A stretch of 64,000 nucleotides of DNA, taken from NCBI RefSeq assembly GCF_007362475.1, contig NZ_CP041687.1, positions 2,232,001 to 2,296,000 of the forward strand, given 5' to 3'. This DNA comes from Chryseobacterium sp. SNU WT5. Lineage in GTDB: Bacteria; Bacteroidota; Bacteroidia; Flavobacteriales; Weeksellaceae. The translations under genes were made by a program, and so were the position numbers. Of this stretch, positions 1-8,938 are shown in pieces. Below the pieces are notes generated by a model that saw only the letters and a list, made by a program, of their open reading frames with translations, was not told the origin of the DNA and ran no database searches. Position 1 is the first letter of the stretch. The number at the start of each line of letters is the position of its first letter.

Positions 1-2
1 TT

Positions 3-308
3 GTGGGAAAAGATGTTTATCTCCCTTTATCTGGCTTACCCAAACTTACCGGAAACAAGTTTTATTATCACGAAGTCGTAGGTTTCGAAATCCGCGAAGA
101 AGATGGCAAATCTTGTGGAATCATTGAGACGATTAATGACCAAACCGGTCAACACTATTTCGTGCTTAATCTAGGCGGTAAACAAATCGTTATTCCTATC
201 ATCAGAGATTGGATTCTTGAATTGAATCGCGAAGAAAAATTCTTGAAAATGTCCTTACCCGAAGGTTTGATGGATGTGTTCTTGGTTCCTTCAAAGAAAG
301 ACGAGTAA
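3..308 (+). CDS. rimM: Ribosome maturation factor RimM, C-terminal part
   Basis: This is the C-terminal part (about 101 residues) of RimM, which binds ribosomal protein S19 and helps 30S subunit maturation. The reading frame is open to the left edge, so the N-terminal half lies outside the window and the first visible codon (GTG) is not a real start. Family features seen are the PRC-barrel-like segment beginning YYHEVVGFEI, the turn around LGGKQIVIPI, and the ending in which a conserved LPEGLMDVF precedes the stop. No adjacent partner such as trmD or rpsP is visible on this side. Assignment is from recognition of the family pattern; fairly sure. Confidence 0.85.
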   Translation: MGKDVYLPLSGLPKLTGNKFYYHEVVGFEIREEDGKSCGIIETINDQTGQHYFVLNLGGKQIVIPIIRDWILELNREEKFLKMSLPEGLMDVFLVPSKKDE

Positions 309-333
309 ATTTTTTTATTTTTTAGGGCGATAA

Positions 334-700
334 TTTCAGGTTTCAGCTAAGCCTTATACACTCCACGGATTACTCTTAGAAATTAGGGATACAAAATCAA
401 TTGCTCGTTCAAGTTTAGAGGTAATAAAAATTTTAAAAAGAATATGACACTTCTCAATTAATTGAAGCAACCAATAAAGAGAAACTATTAAAAATTACGG
501 TGAGATCCTGGTTTAAATTGAAATTTGATTATTTCGCCAATCCACTCCAAGATTACGATAATTCTACATTATTGATTAAAGTGGAGAATCGAAATATAAA
601 AGAAGCTGATTTACCAGAACTTGCTCAGAAGGAAAGTATTATCTTCGAAAAGATAATAATCCGGTGGAGATTGATAAACCAATTTATTATTCCGCAGAAT
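334..700 (+). pseudogene. Decayed ORF of unknown family
   Basis: Two protein-like stretches on the plus strand look like remnants of one gene. Positions 334-447 read in one frame (TLHGLLLEIRDTKS, then RSSLEVIKILKR) and stop at a TGA. From 437 the next frame is open (YDTSQLIEATNKEKLL, then VRSWFKLKFDYF) through a GTG at 500 to a stop at 751. The last part of that frame runs through a strong terminator hairpin (707-733), so its C-terminus is probably not real protein. A one-base frame change near 437-447 would join the blocks. I do not recognise the family. It could also be non-coding sequence; the composition suggests coding ancestry. Confidence 0.35.
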
Positions 701-706
701 GAATTC

Positions 707-733
707 AAACGCTTGTTACGAAGCGTTTTTTTT
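707..733 (+). terminator. Intrinsic terminator
   Basis: AAACGCTT and AAGCGTTT form an 8-bp stem around a six-base loop, with eight T in a row starting inside the 3' arm. It separates the decayed ORF upstream from the asnS promoter downstream. Confidence 0.85.
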
Positions 734-776
734 ATGATAATTTCTGCCTAAGAGCAAAATTTACGCCAATTTTTAG

Positions 777-784
777 TAAGTTTG
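777..784 (+). promoter_or_regulatory. asnS promoter -10 element
   Basis: TAAGTTTG fits the Bacteroidetes -10/-7 consensus TAnnTTTG exactly. It lies 73 bases before the asnS ATG and just after a terminator. No clear TTG -33 element is present at the usual spacing. Confidence 0.6.
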
Positions 785-856
785 CATGTACTGATTATAA
801 ATACATTGGAAAACTTAAAAGGATTCCGAAATAAATAAAATATTGATTGTTAGCGC

Positions 857-2302
857 ATGAGAACGACTATTAAAGAATTACTTGGAGATTATAAAAAACT
901 ACTTCATCACGACATTACCATTCAAGGTTGGGTTAGAGCATTTCGTTCGAACCGATTCATTGCTTTGAATGATGGATCAACTATTAATAACTTGCAAATC
1001 GTTGTAGATTTCGAAAAATTCGACGAGAATATTTTGAAGCATATCAGCAATTCTGCGTCATTAAAAATTGTAGGCGAAGTAGTCGAAAGTCAAGGTGCGG
1101 GACAAAGCATCGAAATCATTGCCAAGAAGATTATTATTCTGGGTGAAAATTTTACTGAAGAGAGAGATAAGACCATTCTACAACCTAAAAAACATTCTTT
1201 GGAGGTTTTACGGGAGCAAGCACATTTACGTTTCCGTACCAATTTGTTCAGCGCAGTCTTTAGAGTAAGAAGTTCGGTGAGTTTCGCCATTCACCAGTTC
1301 TTTAATCAAAACCAGTTTTTCTACATGAACACGCCAATTATTACGGGTGCAGATGCAGAAGGAGCTGGCGAAATGTTCAGCGTTACCAATTTTGATTTAA
1401 ATGAAATTCCTCGTAGCGAAGACGGAGCAATTGATTTCAGCCAGGATTTTTTTGGTAAGAAAACAAACCTTACCGTTTCAGGACAGTTAAGTGTAGAAAC
1501 TGCCATGATGGGATTAGGTAGAGTATATACCTTTGGACCTACTTTCCGCGCAGAGAATTCTAATACCACGCGGCACCTTGCAGAATTCTGGATGGTGGAA
1601 CCTGAAGTTGCTTTTAATAATTTAGAAGATAATATTGATCTTGCAGAAGATTTCTTGAAATATGTTATCAACTATGTTCTGGAAAATTGTAAAGATGATT
1701 TAGAGTTTTTAGATAAGCGATTTGCTGAAGAGCAAAAACAAAAACCAGAGAAAGACAGAGCTTCCGAAGGATTGCTTGAAAAATTACAGAATGTAATTCA
1801 GAAAAGATTTAAGAGAGTTTCCTATACGGAAGCAATTGATATTCTAAGAAATTCAAAAGAAAATAAAAAAGGGAAATTCCAATTCCCTATCGAAGAATGG
1901 GGTGCTGATCTACAAAGTGAGCATGAACGTTTCTTAGTAGAAAAGCATTTTGAATGTCCTGTTGTCCTTTTTGATTATCCAAAAGAAATCAAAGCGTTCT
2001 ACATGAAGTTAAATGACGACGGTAAAACAGTTGCCGCAATGGATGTTTTATTCCCTGGAATCGGTGAGATCATCGGAGGTTCTCAGCGGGAAGATCAGCT
2101 TGCGGTTCTTCAGGATAAAATGAAAGCGATGAACGTGGACGAAGAAGAACTTTGGTGGTATTTGGATACAAGAAAGTTCGGCTCTGTACCACATGCCGGC
2201 TTCGGACTGGGATTGGAAAGACTTGTTCTTTTCGTAACGGGAATGACCAATATCAGGGATGTAATTCCTTTCCCAAGAACACCTCATAATGCGGAATTCT
2301 AA
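857..2302 (+). CDS. asnS: Asparaginyl-tRNA synthetase
   Basis: Cytoplasmic class II aminoacyl-tRNA synthetase charging tRNA-Asn. The 481-residue protein has an N-terminal OB-fold anticodon-binding domain (about residues 1-115) and the class II catalytic core. GAGEMF lies at about 169-174, class II motif 2 (FRAENSNTTRH) starts at about 230, and motif 3 (GFGLGLERLVLF) starts at about 448, followed by the RDVIPFPRTP ending typical of AsnRS/AspRS. Length is in the range of bacterial AsnRS. The ATG at 857 gives a full N-terminal domain. rpoN follows 71 bases later in the same direction, and no terminator is seen between them. Confidence 0.97.
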   Translation: MRTTIKELLGDYKKLLHHDITIQGWVRAFRSNRFIALNDGSTINNLQIVVDFEKFDENILKHISNSASLKIVGEVVESQGAGQSIEIIAKKIIILGENFTEERDKTILQPKKHSLEVLREQAHLRFRTNLFSAVFRVRSSVSFAIHQFFNQNQFFYMNTPIITGADAEGAGEMFSVTNFDLNEIPRSEDGAIDFSQDFFGKKTNLTVSGQLSVETAMMGLGRVYTFGPTFRAENSNTTRHLAEFWMVEPEVAFNNLEDNIDLAEDFLKYVINYVLENCKDDLEFLDKRFAEEQKQKPEKDRASEGLLEKLQNVIQKRFKRVSYTEAIDILRNSKENKKGKFQFPIEEWGADLQSEHERFLVEKHFECPVVLFDYPKEIKAFYMKLNDDGKTVAAMDVLFPGIGEIIGGSQREDQLAVLQDKMKAMNVDEEELWWYLDTRKFGSVPHAGFGLGLERLVLFVTGMTNIRDVIPFPRTPHNAEF

Positions 2303-2373
2303 AAAAAAATCACTAAGTTTATATTTCTAAGGTCCTATTTTTTAATAAAAAAACTGAGAAATAACATCATAAT

Positions 2374-3852
2374 ATGTTAAAACAAAATCTTCAAATGAGA
2401 CTTGGCCAAAAATTGGCCCCGCAACAAATTCAGCTGATGAAGTTAATTCAACTTCACACGCTAGAATTTGAAGAAGAATTAGAGCGTGAGCTTGAAGAAA
2501 ATCCAGCATTAGAGAAAGCAACAGAAGAGCCGAAAGAAGAAGATTACTCTTCATTAGATGATAAATATGAAGATGACGGGAACGAAAGTATCGATACCGA
2601 TTTTGATGTTAATGAATATATTTTCGACGACGAGCCTTCTTATAAAACGAGCGCAAATAATTTTTCTGCCGACGATGAAGATTTTGACAACCAGTCACTT
2701 TTGACCGAAGGACAATCATTATACGACTATCTTTTGGAGCAAATTCATTTGGCGAATATTGATGACGACGACTTAAAAATTGCAGAATATATTATAGGTA
2801 ATCTCGATAATGATGGTTATCTGCGTCGTGAGATCAAACAGTTAGTTGATGATTTAGCTTTTTCCCAAGGTTTGATGACGACTACCGAACGGGTAACAGA
2901 GATTCTGGAAAATTATGTTCAGAAATTAGATCCAGCTGGAGTGGGAGCTCGTGGATTGCAGGAATGTCTGCTTTTGCAGATTGAAAAAAAGGTTAGTGCT
3001 GATAAAGCAGTGACGTTGGCAGCAAGTATTCTGCGTAATCAATTTGATGCTTTAACGAACAAACATTACAACAAGATCATCCAGAAATATGATATTGAAG
3101 AAGATGATTTAAAAGATGCTTTGGAAGTGATTTCTAAACTTTCACCAAAAGTTGGGGGGAATTATGATACCCAAACTATCACCATTAATAACGAAATTAT
3201 CCCTGACTTTTTAATTCAGGTTAAAGATAACGGACCAAAAGGTGTAGACGTTATTCCGTCGCTAAACAGTAAAAATGCGCCATCTCTAAGGGTGTCCGAT
3301 GAGTATAAGAATATTTTAACGACTTATTCGCACGACAAGAAATCTGCAGAGCATAAGCAGGCAGCCCTATTTATCAAGCAAAAACTGGATGCAGCGAAAT
3401 GGTATATAGATGCAATCAATCAGCGCCAAAACACTTTATTACAGACTATTACCGCTATTGTTCAGCTGCAGAAAGAATATTTTATTACTGCAGATGATAA
3501 ATCATTGAAGCCAATGATTTTGAAAGATGTCGCAGATATTACTGGTTTTGATATCTCAACAATTTCCCGGGTAGTGAAAAGCAAATATGCTGATACTCCG
3601 AACGGAATTGTCTATCTGAAAAGCTTGTTCTCTGATTCATTGACCAATGACGATGGTGAAGAAGTTTCTACTAAAGAGATTAAAACTCATTTACTAGATG
3701 TGATTAGTAATGAGAATAAGAGAAAACCTCACACCGATGATGCTTTAGTAAAATTATTAAAAGAAAAAGGATACAATATTGCCCGAAGAACAATTGCGAA
3801 ATATCGCGAGCAACTGAATATTCCAGTGGCACGTTTACGTAAAGAGTTATAA
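2374..3852 (+). CDS. rpoN: RNA polymerase sigma-54 factor
   Basis: Sigma-54, which directs core polymerase to -24/-12 promoters and needs AAA+ activators. The 492 residues show all three regions. Glutamine- and leucine-rich region I is at the N-terminus (RLGQKLAPQQIQLMKLIQLH). A very acidic region II spans about 45-110. The core-binding domain follows, then the helix-turn-helix part and the RpoN box ARRTIAKYRE at about 470-479. The acidic linker is long, as in other Bacteroidetes homologues. It is downstream of asnS and converges with a minus-strand gene. No enhancer-binding activator is visible in the window. Confidence 0.97.
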   Translation: MLKQNLQMRLGQKLAPQQIQLMKLIQLHTLEFEEELERELEENPALEKATEEPKEEDYSSLDDKYEDDGNESIDTDFDVNEYIFDDEPSYKTSANNFSADDEDFDNQSLLTEGQSLYDYLLEQIHLANIDDDDLKIAEYIIGNLDNDGYLRREIKQLVDDLAFSQGLMTTTERVTEILENYVQKLDPAGVGARGLQECLLLQIEKKVSADKAVTLAASILRNQFDALTNKHYNKIIQKYDIEEDDLKDALEVISKLSPKVGGNYDTQTITINNEIIPDFLIQVKDNGPKGVDVIPSLNSKNAPSLRVSDEYKNILTTYSHDKKSAEHKQAALFIKQKLDAAKWYIDAINQRQNTLLQTITAIVQLQKEYFITADDKSLKPMILKDVADITGFDISTISRVVKSKYADTPNGIVYLKSLFSDSLTNDDGEEVSTKEIKTHLLDVISNENKRKPHTDDALVKLLKEKGYNIARRTIAKYREQLNIPVARLRKEL

Positions 3853-3877
3853 ACAGCAATATTAACTTATAAAAGGA

Positions 3878-3903
3878 GAGGGGAATTTTAATTAATTTCC
3901 CTC
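3878..3903. terminator. Possible bidirectional terminator hairpin
   Basis: GAGGGGAATT and AATTTCCCTC form a 10-bp stem with one G-T pair between the convergent rpoN and 3892-4563 genes. The right arm covers the minus gene's stop codon. The T-run is weak on either strand. Confidence 0.4.
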
Positions 3904-4563
3904 TTCTATATTTTGTAGCTGACGTAAATTTTTACCCAGTCTTTTCAAAATAAATCCGTAAACGATTCTGTAGTAAACCCAAATTAATCCTACACTTACA
4001 AGCATTAAGACTGATATTGCAATCAGAAAACTTACGAAAGTGGGGTTGTTAAGTTGAATGTCTTCACTGGATAAAAAGGAGAATATAAATATGCCTAAGA
4101 CTAAAGTAAATAGAATTACAAGCAATATGTTGGTCAAAATAAAGAGTTGAACTGTTTTTTTGAACCGGATGATTTGTAATATTAATTTTTTCAGGTTTGC
4201 TTCAATGTTTATTTTTCGGTAGTTCTGATAGAACAAGATAACAAACACTGCTGTAAGTGCAAGACTCACGATTTTCAAAACAAGATATAATTGTGTGAGT
4301 GTATTTTCAAACGCGACCGAGTCTTGAATACCAAATTTCTTCAACATATTAACCAAACCATTGGTTTCTTCACCGCAGAAAGTGTAGTAAAGATTGGCCC
4401 CGAAAATGATGATAAACTCTACGATACTTATCCAGAGAATATACTTTACGTAATTACGTGAGGATTTATTCAGCATCGATTCGATATCGCTGCTGTCGTA
4501 TTTTGGCTGCGCAGGTTGCTCTTGCCAGGTTGTTTTAAAATTGTCTAAATCGAATTCAGGCAT
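3892..4563 (-). CDS. Membrane protein paired with an ECF sigma factor
   Basis: A 223-residue protein with a soluble N-terminus (about 40 residues) and four hydrophobic segments, starting near YILWISIVEFIIIFGANLYY, YLVLKIVSLALTAVFVILFY, LFILTNILLVILFTLVLGIF and FVSFLIAISVLMLVSVGLIW. Its ATG overlaps the end of the upstream ECF sigma gene by 8 bases, so the two are translationally coupled. That position is typical of anti-sigma factors, and the cytosolic N-terminus could bind sigma, but I see no zinc-binding anti-sigma motif or other recognised domain. The role as a sigma regulator is inferred from gene order only. Confidence 0.75.
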   Translation of the reverse strand: MPEFDLDNFKTTWQEQPAQPKYDSSDIESMLNKSSRNYVKYILWISIVEFIIIFGANLYYTFCGEETNGLVNMLKKFGIQDSVAFENTLTQLYLVLKIVSLALTAVFVILFYQNYRKINIEANLKKLILQIIRFKKTVQLFILTNILLVILFTLVLGIFIFSFLSSEDIQLNNPTFVSFLIAISVLMLVSVGLIWVYYRIVYGFILKRLGKNLRQLQNIEEGN

Positions 4564-5050
4564 GTTTTTCCATTAAGTCTTTTAATGTTTTCTTCAATCT
4601 ATTCATTTTTACCCTAGCGTTTACTTCGGTAATTCCTAAGTTTCCGGCAATATCCCGATAGGGTAGATCATCAAGATACATGGTTACAATCGCACGCTCT
4701 ACATTAGGAAGCATTTTAATCACTTTGTAAAGGACCGCAACATGTTGTTGTTTCTCATCATCATCTTCTACATAATCTCCATGGTGAAAGTCCATGAGTT
4801 CGTCTGTTTGAGGTGATTTCGTCTTTTTACGGAATAAGGTAATTGCTGTATTTAAAGCGACACGATACATCCATGTTGAAATTTTAGATTGACCTTTGAA
4901 TGAGTCGTAGGAACGCCAGAGTTGTAACACGATTTCCTGAAAAAGATCTTCCTCATCTTCTAAAGTATTGGTGTAAAGCCGAGAAACCTTGATAATCAGA
5001 CCTTGATTATCTTTAATTAATTTCGCAAACTCTTTCTCTTTGACACTCAA
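4556..5050 (-). CDS. ECF-type RNA polymerase sigma factor
   Basis: A 164-residue extracytoplasmic-function sigma-70 family protein. Region 2 contains EDLFQEIVLQLWRSYDSF and the promoter-melting segment around ISTWMYRVALNTAI. Region 4 contains VERAIVTMYLDDLPYRDIAGNLGITEVNARVKMNRL, a helix-turn-helix that contacts -35 DNA. The start appears to be TTG at 5050, because there is no nearby in-frame ATG and a shorter start would cut region 2. It is the first gene of a two-gene operon whose second gene encodes a four-helix membrane protein, so its activity is probably controlled at the membrane. The signal is unknown. Confidence 0.92.
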   Translation of the reverse strand: MSVKEKEFAKLIKDNQGLIIKVSRLYTNTLEDEEDLFQEIVLQLWRSYDSFKGQSKISTWMYRVALNTAITLFRKKTKSPQTDELMDFHHGDYVEDDDEKQQHVAVLYKVIKMLPNVERAIVTMYLDDLPYRDIAGNLGITEVNARVKMNRLKKTLKDLMEKHA

Positions 5051-5163
5051 AATCTTAAGATTTTTAAAGAGCGAAGATAATTTTTTTAAATGGGAAATGA
5101 AACTATAGTGGTATATTTTACAGTTGTATTCTTCTCATTTCCTTAATCTTTCACCTAATTTAT

Positions 5164-5171
5164 TATATTTG
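5164..5171 (+). promoter_or_regulatory. lptB promoter -10 element
   Basis: TATATTTG fits TAnnTTTG exactly and ends four bases before the lptB ATG. Transcription should therefore start at or next to the start codon, giving a leaderless or nearly leaderless mRNA. Confidence 0.6.
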
Positions 5172-5175
5172 TGCT

Positions 5176-6237
5176 ATGATTCTACGTGGAGAAAATTTAA
5201 TTAAAGAATACGGTCAGAAAAAAGTGGTCAAAGGCGTTTCTGTTGAAGTTGCACAAGGCGAAATCGTGGGGCTTTTAGGACCAAATGGAGCAGGAAAGAC
5301 GACTAGTTTTTATATGATTGTAGGTTTGGTAAAACCCACATCGGGTAAAATTTTCTTAGATAATCAGGAAATTACCAGTGACGCGATGTACCGTCGCGCG
5401 CAGAAAGGAATTGGCTATTTGGCGCAAGAAGCTTCTGTATTCAGAAAACTATCTGTAGAAGATAATATTTTGGGGGTTTTACAATTAACCAAACTTTCTA
5501 AAAGAGAACAGCAAATGAAATGCGACGAACTGATTGAAGAATTTTCTTTGCAGCATGTTCGTAAAAACCGTGGAGATTTACTTTCTGGTGGCGAAAGAAG
5601 AAGAACCGAAATCGCAAGATGCTTGGCTACTAGTCCTAACTTTATTTTACTTGATGAACCTTTTGCGGGGGTTGATCCAATTGCAGTAGAAGATATACAG
5701 AAAATTGTAAGAAGTTTAGTTGATAAAAATATTGGGATACTGATTACGGATCACAATGTTCAGCAGACCTTAGCAATTACGGATAAGACCTATATAATGT
5801 TTGAAGGGAGAATTTTGAAAGAAGGACTTCCACATGACTTAGCCAATGATCCACAAGTTCGTGAAGCATACCTTGGTGAGAATTTTGTTTACCAGGATAT
5901 TTTGAGTAAACCAAAGAAAAGATCTTTCGTTTATAATATCTGGGCAGGCAACTTTGATTCTAAAAATCAATTCCAAAATTTTGTAGAGGAAAATTTCCAA
6001 AATACCGATAATCTTCGGTTAATGTATGGCTTTGAAGATATTAGTTTTGCTTCTCTGGCGAATTCTGAAATCGACCATATTTTTAATCAAGTCGTAGATA
6101 AGAATGCCAATAATTCTTTTCTGTTTCAGAAAAAAGAGATCAATTCTAATTTTTCTTTAGCAGAATCAGAATCTGCGTCGGCACAATTAGCGAAAGATCA
6201 ACTTCGATATCTAACAAGTTATTTGTTCGAATCTTAA
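5176..6237 (+). CDS. lptB: LPS export ABC transporter ATPase LptB with C-terminal extension
   Basis: Residues 1 to about 240 are an LptB-type ATPase that powers LPS extraction from the inner membrane with LptFG. The Walker A is GPNGAGKTT (K41), the signature is LLSGGERRR, Walker B is FILLDEPFAGVDP and the switch is ITDHN. Usual LptB ends near residue 240, but this protein runs to 353. The extra segment, about 239-353, contains YNIWAGNF at 253-260 and a mixed alpha/beta pattern. The IWxGNF start resembles immunity protein 22-like domains; that comparison is from memory and tentative. The frame is unbroken, so the extension is not a sequencing fusion. No lptFG genes are in the window. Confidence 0.9.
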   Translation: MILRGENLIKEYGQKKVVKGVSVEVAQGEIVGLLGPNGAGKTTSFYMIVGLVKPTSGKIFLDNQEITSDAMYRRAQKGIGYLAQEASVFRKLSVEDNILGVLQLTKLSKREQQMKCDELIEEFSLQHVRKNRGDLLSGGERRRTEIARCLATSPNFILLDEPFAGVDPIAVEDIQKIVRSLVDKNIGILITDHNVQQTLAITDKTYIMFEGRILKEGLPHDLANDPQVREAYLGENFVYQDILSKPKKRSFVYNIWAGNFDSKNQFQNFVEENFQNTDNLRLMYGFEDISFASLANSEIDHIFNQVVDKNANNSFLFQKKEINSNFSLAESESASAQLAKDQLRYLTSYLFES

Positions 6238-6335
6238 GGCTGATTAATTTTTTTAAGTTTTTGGTTGAAAAAATATAGCTCCATTTATGGTCGGATTTTT
6301 GTTAAATGAGCATGTAGTTTAAATTTCCTTCCAAT

Positions 6336-8144
6336 ATGCCTAAACCTTTCAACCGAACGATTACTCTTTATAATATTTATCAGCAACTGGTCCCTTTTAT
6401 TAAACCATATCGTTTAATGATGTACGGCACTTTGTTTCTGACTTTTATTGGTGCTTTGATGGCGCAGGTAAATCCGCTGGTTTTAAAATATACTGTTGAT
6501 GAAGTAACAAAACTAACACAGCTTCCTAATCCTATGGATGAGGGGATTCATGTTTTGGTTATCATCTCTGCAATTTTACTTGGCAAAGAAATCCTAAATA
6601 TTTTCATTCAGTTTGGGCAAAAATTTTACGGTGAAAAAATTAGAATTAATACCAGTTCTGTTCTAGCACAAACGGCTATTGATAAAATCCTTACTTACAG
6701 TGTTGCTTTTTATAACGACGAAAACCACGAGTCCGGAAAACTACAGCAAAGAATTGATCGTGGAATTGAGAGCTTAACGAAACTGGTTCAGAATTTCTTT
6801 ATTGATATTTTACCGATGTTTTCTAATGCAATGATTGCTTTGGTGATCATGTATATGCAAAATGTATATGTCGGCTTAGTTTCTACGATTGTTGTCCCTA
6901 TTTATTTTGCCGTCAGTTCTCTACAGGCGAAAAAACTGTCTGGCGTTCGTCGTCAGTTACGGAATCAAAGAGAGCAAAAAACTTCCGGACTTTTAAATTT
7001 AATCAATTCTATTATGGTGATTAAAAGTTTTGTTCGGGAAAAATTTGAAGGAAAGAAGCAGTATGATTTACAAATGCAGTTGATGGAAAGCCAGATGTTT
7101 ACACGAAGAACTAATTTTATTTATGATGGTTTAAAAACCTTTATAGAACAGGCTGGAGTTGTTTTAATTATTCTTTTGACCGTCTATTTAGTGCTCGATC
7201 AACAAATGACGATTGGAGCAATTATGTTGCATATTTTATTGTTTAATAATGTTTCTGCACCTATTCGTCAGCTACACCGTATTTACGATGATATGAATGA
7301 TGCGATGATTTATGCAGAAGGATATTTTGATATTTTAAATGCGGATGATCAAACAGAACCCACTGGAACTTTCGTGGAAAAAGATATCAAAGGAAAATTT
7401 GAATTAAAAAATGTAGATTTTACTTATCCTAACGGAACCAAAGCATTGCACAATGTTAATATGACCATTGAGAACGGGAAAACAACGGCGCTGGTCGGTT
7501 TAAGTGGTGCCGGGAAATCTACCATTATTAATCTTTTGTGTAAATTTTATCTGCCGGATTCGGGTGATATCGTTTTAGATGATGTTAAATTAAATGACTT
7601 TGATAATACTTCTCTACGAAATGATATCGGTTTAGTTCTCCAGAAGAATCACATTTTCCAGGGAAGTATTGAAGATAATATTCGCTACGGAAATATGAAT
7701 GCGACTTTTGAACAGATTGAAACTGCTGCGAAAAAAGCTTATTTACACGATCAAATTATTGATTTACCCGAAAAATATGATCATGATGCAACGCAACTTT
7801 CCGGTGGGCAGCAACAGAGAATTGCGATCGCGCGTTTATTTCTGAAAGATCCTCCAATTATATTCCTGGATGAGCCAACGGCCAGTTTAGATGCTATTGC
7901 TACAGAACAGATCAAAAACTCTTTAGACGCAATTAAAGTAGGTAGAACCGTGGTGATTATTTCACATTCTCTGTCACAGATTTTAGATTCGGATTGTATT
8001 TATGTAATGAAGAAAGGAATGGTGGTGGAAAGCGGAACGCATGGCGATCTCATTAATCTTAATGGTTCATATCGTGAGATTTTCGATGCCTCCGCCAGAA
8101 GTCTAAACCTTGATAAATTATTGAGCTCTCTCAAAGAAAATTAA
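6336..8144 (+). CDS. MsbA-like ABC exporter (fused membrane and ATPase domains)
   Basis: A 602-residue half-transporter of the type I exporter class. The N-terminal ABC transmembrane domain has six helices (about 30-310). The nucleotide-binding domain (about 345-590) has Walker A GLSGAGKST, signature LSGGQQQRIAIARLFL, Walker B IIFLDEPTASLDA and the H-loop ISHS. It probably works as a homodimer exporting a lipid, peptide or drug; lptB upstream makes a lipid substrate (MsbA role) plausible but this is not shown by the sequence. The ATG at 6336 follows lptB by 98 bases. A lipoprotein gene follows 15 bases after its stop. Confidence 0.92.
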   Translation: MPKPFNRTITLYNIYQQLVPFIKPYRLMMYGTLFLTFIGALMAQVNPLVLKYTVDEVTKLTQLPNPMDEGIHVLVIISAILLGKEILNIFIQFGQKFYGEKIRINTSSVLAQTAIDKILTYSVAFYNDENHESGKLQQRIDRGIESLTKLVQNFFIDILPMFSNAMIALVIMYMQNVYVGLVSTIVVPIYFAVSSLQAKKLSGVRRQLRNQREQKTSGLLNLINSIMVIKSFVREKFEGKKQYDLQMQLMESQMFTRRTNFIYDGLKTFIEQAGVVLIILLTVYLVLDQQMTIGAIMLHILLFNNVSAPIRQLHRIYDDMNDAMIYAEGYFDILNADDQTEPTGTFVEKDIKGKFELKNVDFTYPNGTKALHNVNMTIENGKTTALVGLSGAGKSTIINLLCKFYLPDSGDIVLDDVKLNDFDNTSLRNDIGLVLQKNHIFQGSIEDNIRYGNMNATFEQIETAAKKAYLHDQIIDLPEKYDHDATQLSGGQQQRIAIARLFLKDPPIIFLDEPTASLDAIATEQIKNSLDAIKVGRTVVIISHSLSQILDSDCIYVMKKGMVVESGTHGDLINLNGSYREIFDASARSLNLDKLLSSLKEN

Positions 8145-8159
8145 ATTGAAATTTTTAAT

Positions 8160-8732
8160 ATGAAAAAATATATTTTAGTCATTTTGCCTTTAGCAATATT
8201 AATTTCCTGCAACAAAATAGAAGAAACGATCAATGAGCAGATTGACAAAACTACCACAACAGTCAAAGAAAAAGCACAAAATGCGGTAAAGGAAACGCTG
8301 AGTAATTCCATTAATTCAGTGACCAACGCAGAAGACGCTCAGTTTCAAGAAGTTTTTCCGAATGGCGAACCAACGATGATCTCAGATTTTAAAGGAAAGA
8401 AATTTACGTTCCCCAATGGTTCACCAGCTTTTCTTTTTAGATACAAAGCCGATCGGGATTTGTTGATTCCCTTTTTGGAACAACAGGAAACTTCAGATGA
8501 AATGAAATCCGATAAAGTGGCTAAGAAAATGGATGGTAAAACTTTTCTTGATAAACTAAGTTTTATAGAGAAATTTCTGCCTCCAAATATGATTGATATG
8601 ACTTTTTTGGAGGATCTTAAAAATGATAAAAGTATAGAGTATTATAAATTGAAAAGATTTCCCAACAACAGTACGATTATTTATAGCCCTAAGACACAAC
8701 AGATTTATCAATTTATAGAAGTTTCTAAATAA
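8160..8732 (+). CDS. Lipoprotein of unknown function
   Basis: A 190-residue protein with a lipoprotein signal peptide: MKKYILVILPLAILISC, with the acylated cysteine at residue 17. A helical, Lys/Thr/Glu-rich stretch follows (about 20-60, with TTTTVKEKAQNAVKETL), then a compact domain starting near FQEVFPNGEP. It begins 15 bases after the ABC exporter and is probably cotranscribed with it. I do not recognise the domain. Its place suggests an envelope protein produced with the exporter, but nothing in the sequence shows an interaction. Confidence 0.8.
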   Translation: MKKYILVILPLAILISCNKIEETINEQIDKTTTTVKEKAQNAVKETLSNSINSVTNAEDAQFQEVFPNGEPTMISDFKGKKFTFPNGSPAFLFRYKADRDLLIPFLEQQETSDEMKSDKVAKKMDGKTFLDKLSFIEKFLPPNMIDMTFLEDLKNDKSIEYYKLKRFPNNSTIIYSPKTQQIYQFIEVSK

Positions 8733-8773
8733 ATGTGCACTTTTTGTAAACTACAAAAGATACAAAACCAAAA

Positions 8774-8801
8774 TTGAGGAAAAATTTTAAAATTACTTTT
8801 G
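8774..8801 (+). promoter_or_regulatory. Promoter upstream of the HD hydrolase gene
   Basis: TTG at 8774-8776, a 17-base spacer, and TACTTTTG at 8794-8801 match the flavobacterial TTG-N17-23-TAnnTTTG pattern. The leader to the ATG at 8939 would be about 130 bases. Confidence 0.6.
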
Positions 8802-8938
8802 TGTGAAGAAAGCAAAATCTTTGAAAATTTATCGATTTTTATTATTGTGATTGTCTACTATTTATTTTGATAAATTCTGTAGTGACTTTTGTCGTTTAAT
8901 AACCCTAATATTAAGTTGATTAACAAATTGTAAAAAAT

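Noticed and set aside
1321-1671. Antisense frame of 116 codons within asnS
   Set aside because: It lies wholly inside a certain gene, on the other strand, with no promoter or recognisable domain.
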